From Acephala macrosclerotiorum (taxonomy: Eukaryota > Ascomycota > Leotiomycetes > Helotiales > Mollisiaceae), in NCBI GenBank assembly GCA_014904845.1, contig MU119214.1, positions 248,001-312,000 of the forward strand: a stretch of 64,000 bases of DNA. The letters run 5' to 3'. A model generated the notes under the pieces. The model worked only from the letters and a program-made list of their open reading frames with translations. It did no database searches and was not told where the DNA came from. Position 1 is the first letter of the stretch. Each line of letters opens with the position of its first letter. Positions 58,405 to 64,000 of this stretch are shown piece by piece. The position numbers were made by a program, and so were the translations under genes.

Positions 58405-61400
58405 TTAAGACGTGGTAATCATCTTCCCCGCCTCCTCAGGCTCAATCGGATCAAGGAGATCTCCCATGACGGTGCTGAGAGCTTTGAAGTCGACGGGCTT
58501 GGTGATATAGTTGCTGAATCCAGCTTCGATGCATTTGTCGAGCACATCAGCCATGACATTTGCTGACAGGGCGATGATCGGCATGCGGGGAAGCTTTTCC
58601 TTCTTTTCCCATTGGCGAATCTCGCGACAGGCTTGGTAACCGTCTTTGTTGGGCATGTGGAGATCGCACTGCGTTTGTCAGCTAAGCCTGAAGTATAGAA
58701 AAAGTTTGCTTACTAATATGAGAGAATAGAAGGAATGGGGCTGAGCAAAGACCTTATCGGTGCATTCAACACCATCCAAAGCCAGATCAACATTGATGCC
58801 AACCTTACTCAAGAATTTGAGAAGAACCTTCTGGTTCGTAGCATTGTCCTCCACTAACAAGACTTTGTGACCTTTGTTCCCTAGACGCTTGCCAATGTCC
58901 AGGTAGTTCTGTCGTTGATTTGCTACTTGCTGTTGGGCACTGAATCGGTTGCGGTCGGTACTTAGATCGCGCTCCTTGTCTGGATCAAAGATGACCGCGA
59001 ATCTTGAAGGCTTTACTGGTTTATATATGAAAGTAACACGATTGTCCTTCGCTAACTGATCGTAATCGTAAACTGTCGCTAGCTTCATCACCTCCTGTCG
59101 TTGAACTGGATCAGAGAGAACCACAATTGAAGTCTGCGGCAAGGATAGAGATGCGACGATCTGATCGATCAAGGCCACAATCTCCTCAGCGGAACCGAGG
59201 TTCAAGACAATGTGAGTGAAGATCACTGGATCATCTCCGCCAATCATACCTCTGGCCTCCTCGATGCTCGCCAACCCTGTAATTTGATGAGGAATATCTT
59301 TTGGCAAGGTCATCTCGATATGCTGAGTAGTCGCTTCACGGCTGTGTACCTGAGGACAAATAAGCAGAATCGAGAACATCGGAGGGCGAAAGTGCTTTGC
59401 GTCAGAAGGAGTGCTACTCTGAAGAGATATCGTTCCACTACCCAAAGATGTTTGTGGGGTCGGCGTTACTCCAGAAGATAGTGATTGTGGAGGAGGCGAG
59501 CAAGGAGGTGGAGATACTCGATCAGGAAGTGCTAACTTCATACTAGAAGGGTCCACCGAGCTAGAACGAGCTGCCTCACCGAAACGAGCGAAAGATCCTG
59601 CAATTGAGGAATTGGAAGATCTTCCAGTGGCGTGTGTTCGAGTTGAGCGGATCGAAGGTTCCGAACTACCCGAAGACAAGACTGCGGGCGAGTCGGTGTT
59701 CACCGATTCTGCACGCGGACTCTCTTCATTTGGTGACTGGAAGATCTTCGAAGCCAACGATGAGGATCCAATGCTCGACTTCATGGGACGAGGACCAGCT
59801 TCAGAGATTGAAGATCTCAGAGAGGATACAGCTGAAGGCACTTTGCTCAAGGCAGGTGTCAACGGAGGGTCTGGGTGGTCATCGGGTGTAGGAAGGCTGA
59901 ATTTAGCCGTAAATGTGAAGGTTGAACCCTGTCCTGGAATCGCGGTTCCCTCCATTGTACCACCATGAAGCTCAACGAATTGTCGAGAAATGACAAGTCC
60001 CAAACCAGTACCTCCATGCGTACGAGTGCTACTACCATCAATCTGGCTGAAAGGCTTGAAGATTAGTTCAGCTTCCTCTTGAGTGAAACCTCGCCCGGTA
60101 TCAATGATGGAGAACTGTAGCATAACTTCATTCTCACCAAGATCGCCGTAGTTTGGCTTGAAGACCTTGCATCGACTGAACACCTCGCCAACCGTTGTAA
60201 ACTTGATGGCGTTGCCGATGACATTGAGTAAGACTTGACGGACGCGGAATCTGTCGCCCTTGATCATCTCGGGCACATCGGGGTCGACAACGTAGTTGAC
60301 TTCGAGATGCTTTGTAATGGCAATGGTTGAGACCATCTCGTTGACCTCTTCCACCAATGAACGGGTATGGAACCAATCGTAGGAGAGCTTCATCATACCA
60401 GCATCGGCCTTGGCCAAATCCAAGATGTCGTTGATGATGTTGAGAAGGCCATCAGCACTTGATGAGATGGTGTTGCAGTAGTCGATTTGCTCATCATTGA
60501 GAGGAGTGTCCTGCAGGAAGCTAATCATGCCCGAAATGCCAATCAGTGGTGTTCGAATTTCGTGAGACATGTTACTCAAGAACTTGCTCTTCGATTCCAT
60601 TGCCTCCTTCAGCTTCATTTCCAGCAACTTGTGGTCGTTGATGTCCGCGCAGGCACCAAACCAGGAGCCATCTCCACTACCAAGATTGATATTGTCGACT
60701 TCTACACAGCGTACAAGATGCCATCGATACTCTCCACTCTTTGCACGAAGTCGTACCTCGGTACTGTAGGAAACTCGACCATTGCTGTCCGTATCAACCT
60801 TAACGACACCGGTTCTTGCAAGCTCGGACAAGTCGGCAGACGAGTACTCGTAAACGGATCCGCTGCCTGAACTATTGGTTCTGGACAACGATTGGTATCT
60901 GCCTCGGATAGTAGTCTCAGTAACGGCTTCAGAGGCACCTGACTTGTTTGAAGACCTTCCGCCCGAAGATATTTGAGATGGCATACGGCTTGGTTCCGCG
61001 GGTTTCTTAGAGCCTGGCGCCGAAGGAGTCGGTGGCGAGTTGAACGGAATATGGCATCTGGCTAGATCTTCAGGATGCACATAATCCATGAAACCAAGAC
61101 CCAGAGCGTCATCGAAAGCCTGTCCAGTGTAAGAAAGCCATTGTTGATTCGCAAATGTGACCCCTTCATCCTCGGTCGCAGAAAAAATAATTTGCGGAAT
61201 GAGATTTGCAAGCTGCTTGTGCTTTGCCTCCGATGCCTCAATTTCCTCTTGTCTAGCAGCCTTCACCTCGGCAATGTGCTGATCATGGATATCCATGTGC
61301 GTACCATACCATTGTACAATGACTCCCCTGCTATCTCTGAGTCCAACAGCACGGGTATAGAACCAACGATAAGTGCCATCGAAGCGCTTCAGGCGAACCT

Positions 61401-64000
61401 GCATTGAAAATTGCTCCCCGGTGCGGATAGAATTACTCCAGGCTTTCAAGTACTCTTCCTTCTCTTCTGGGTGAATAGTAGCCCATGGGTCTTCGTGCAA
61501 GTCTTTCACGCTCTGGCCACGATAAGTTAGATAGCGGCTGTTCACCCATACAATCTCACCGGTTGGTGGTAGTGCGATGAAGATGTGCATAGGCAAGGAG
61601 TCTAACATGATACCCTTGACACGGTCGGAAGGCGGTGGCATATAGTCCGATGCTGGCGCTGACAAGGATGCAGAACGCGAGTGAGGCTTCGGTGGCGCAG
61701 GTGTCTTGGACGGAGTAGCAGTTGTGGGTAGAGACTGAAAAGTGGCTCCAAAGTCAGCTCCATAGGAGTGAAGTTGGGTATGTTGTCGGTCTGGCTTAGA
61801 GGTACCATGTCCGGAAGCAGTGCGCATAGCAAGTCGACGTGGTGATAACACAGTGTCTGCATGTTGCCTGGAAGGACTAACATCGCGAGCCTCAGAAGAT
61901 TCTGTGTAGCTATCACGAGATGGACGCCGTGGGCGGGGTTCCTGCTTCGGAGTACTAGTTGATGAACCATTATCTTCGCCTTGGCGTTTCTCCTTTGTGG
62001 GAGTTGCCTCGGCGGTCTCAGAATCTTGCACTCTTTCTTCTGATACCAAAGCAACCTTTTGCGGTCTGATATCTGCGGGCGATGATTCCTTTGACGTACG
62101 TCGAGCTCCAATGATGCCACTTGCTGAGCCAGTGTCCACACGATTCAGTCCAGGTCTTGTTCGGCTGCTAAAGTAACTCTCTCCTGCGACGTAGCCTGGA
62201 CTACCGCCACTAGAGCGCTTTTCGTCCATACTCAGGCCAACACTACCAGGATCCCATCCTGGAGTCACTGCAGGGGATCCGACAGTACTTCTAGAGACAC
62301 CAGAATAATCACTTGGGCTGGTGATGCTACCTCCAGTTGAACGTTGAGGACCGGTCTCGTCAGCTGGTGAGTAAGTTGTCTTTCCAAGGTGCATCGAGTC
62401 CTCGCTCGGTCTGCCACCAGGAGCCACTGCACCGAACCCTGTCGTCTGAGGACGCTTTCGAGACAGGCCAGCAAGTTCTGTTTCAAGATTTGAGAAATGG
62501 CGGCACAGCGAGAATGAGGTTGCCAAGTGAGCTGAGAGATGCTCAAGAGAATGCCTCAAGCTGGATGGATATGGTATAACGGGGCTGAGTATAGACAGAA
62601 CGGCAATAGGTGTCGGCTTCTGCTTTCGCTCGTCTTTACCCTTTCCCTTGACATCTTCTACATTCTCAGGTAGCCTAATCTTTCCACGAGTTGTCTTCGA
62701 TTCCATTGCAGCAGTGTCCAATCTGAACGACTGTACAGGCTTCGAGAGCAAAGGATGAATTAGTGGAATATGTAAGACAGTCCATGATCTGTCGGCTCCA
62801 ATAGTCTCAGGCTGCGGCATATCTGAGTAGTCCTGAGGCGTCGTACGAGGGTTGAATGTCTCTTCATCAACAGGCGCGTTGATGTTGGCAAAGAATGGAT
62901 TCTCTGCGGTTTCTACTCTGACCGCTGGAGAGGGGGCAGGCGACTGCGACCATGGCGACGGTGGAGCTTGTTCATACTCTTCATATCTCGGTAGAGTAGG
63001 CGCATTGTCGTCGTCAGCAAGATCAAATGAACGCCTGGAAGATGGCATGCTCTTTCCTTTGTCGCTGATCTGACTCCGTACACGATGGGTTCTTGTCTTT
63101 CCGCCAAAGAATGATGCAATCCGGGAGCTGACTTCTGGAGACTTGCTCTTCTTCAATTTGTCTGTTGGCGACTCCTTGGACTTTGTTGACGATTTGCTTC
63201 CACTAGACTTCTCGTCTGTTGTGCTTTCCACGTACGGATAATCTCGTGTCAACGCGATCACCTTACCACGTTCTAAGACTCTCATTACGCCCTTGTTATC
63301 GATCAATGGTTCGGCTTCGTAGTCCAGCGCTTGTAACACCGGGAAGACTTGTCCACGCGTTTCCCTACTCGCGGACTCTGGATCTTCATAGGCCGACTGC
63401 TTCGCATCTTCAAATGCCATATGATCTTGCAAACTCTGTAGGTTGAGCTCTGCATTCTGAAGGGTAGCGGTGCGTGGCGGAAGTTCAGGACGTGTCGAAA
63501 GGTAGCTCTTGGCTCTTGCAAGCTGACCTGGACGTGTAGGAGTAGGCAATCGATTCGCACCTGATACTATGGCCGGAGCGCGCTTGCTGTCCTCGTATGC
63601 GGTGAAGGAATGTCTGCTGAGGAGGCCAGGTCGTGCCGTAGCATATAATGGCGTCGACGGTTGAGAGTATTCGTCGGCTATGTTCAAGTCGCCAGAATTC
63701 GACGTGTCGTTGGTATCAACACTGCTTGGTACAAGACTACTCCCGCGAGGTAAGTATGTTAGGCTCAGTTCATCCTCTGACATTGCGTTGAACGTGGCCT
63801 TCTGTCCCCATGGTACGTTTTCGATGTCTGTCGGGTCTGCAGGAACCGAAAGCGTCACTCGGTGCGCATGGTACAATGTTCTCATGATTTCAACAGCGGT
63901 AGTCCACCACGCGTCAAGTCCAGGCTCTGAAGACAGCATCAGACTGAGGTCATACAAATTTGGAGTCTCAAAGTTGGGATCCTCTGGAATATGGAATGAG
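58405..64000 (-). CDS. Hybrid histidine kinase (PAS-PAS-HisKA-HATPase-REC), N-terminus outside window
   Basis: Exons are (>64000)-58714 and 58668-58405 with a 45-nt GTAAGC intron; at least 1849 residues are encoded. From the edge: a GAF-like start (LDAWWTTAVEIMRTLYHAHR), a long Ser/Pro-rich region, PAS 1 (~61610-61300, IFIALPPTGEIVWVNSRYLT) with a PAC motif (YRWFYTRAV), and PAS 2 (~61210-60640, split by a Ser-rich insert). HisKA follows (~60610-60400, phospho-His in SNMSHEIRTPL), then HATPase with N box NVIGNAIKF and G boxes DTGRGF and GGTGLGL (~60270-59920). After a low-complexity linker comes REC (VLLVEDNATNQ at ~58850; the phospho-acceptor Asp in CDLHMPNKDG is the second codon after the intron; Lys in YITKPVD). 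It should relay phosphate to an HPt protein. It resembles the S. pombe mak1-type stress-sensing kinases, but the group is not certain. Confidence 0.93.

Overview
The window is nuclear DNA of a filamentous ascomycete. Genes have frequent short GT-AG introns of 45 to 67 nt with CTNAC-like branch sites. The protein families are typical of Pezizomycotina: a SAT-type non-reducing PKS, Zn2Cys6 regulators, a STAND-type N-terminal domain, Clr5 and WSC proteins, and a hybrid histidine kinase. A leotiomycete is my guess from the family mix; nothing here proves it. All exon models were read by hand from splice signals and frame continuity.

Layout. 1-1438 is the 3' end of a phospholipase C (PLC-Y and C2). 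3327-5479 is a four-exon STAND-type/ankyrin gene. 6996-22513 is a minus-strand secondary-metabolite region: a Zn2Cys6 regulator with an unusual tryptophan-repeat tail, a naphthol reductase of the melanin type, and a complete SAT-KS-MAT-PT-ACP-ACP-TE polyketide synthase. Together they look like the early part of DHN-melanin or another naphthalenone pathway, with no dehydratase or second reductase seen here. 22514-26088 has no intact gene but holds two adjacent small TIR elements. 26089-27959 is a multi-pass membrane protein. 29806-32254 is a non-coding 2.45-kb TIR element with AT-rich DNA and a palindrome-rich tandem array. 33078-35648 is a Clr5/ankyrin gene and 37883-41239 a zinc-cluster-like/bZIP gene; each has an in-frame TGA inside otherwise continuous homology. 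42667-44582 is a secreted DUF1996-WSC protein. 47870-49036 is a CobW/COG0523 GTPase. 51837-54148 is a fungal transcription-factor-like protein without a zinc cluster. 58405-64000 is a hybrid histidine kinase whose N-terminus lies outside the window.

The most unusual observation is at 56996-57155. A tRNA-Arg(TCG) can be read only if two introns are removed: a 34-nt intron at the canonical 37/38 position, and a 54-nt insert in the D arm that looks like a spliceosomal intron (GTAAGT start, GCTGAC branch-like motif, CTAG end). Its removal gives a canonical D arm, a fully paired acceptor stem and a perfect Pol III A box, which the insert splits in the DNA.
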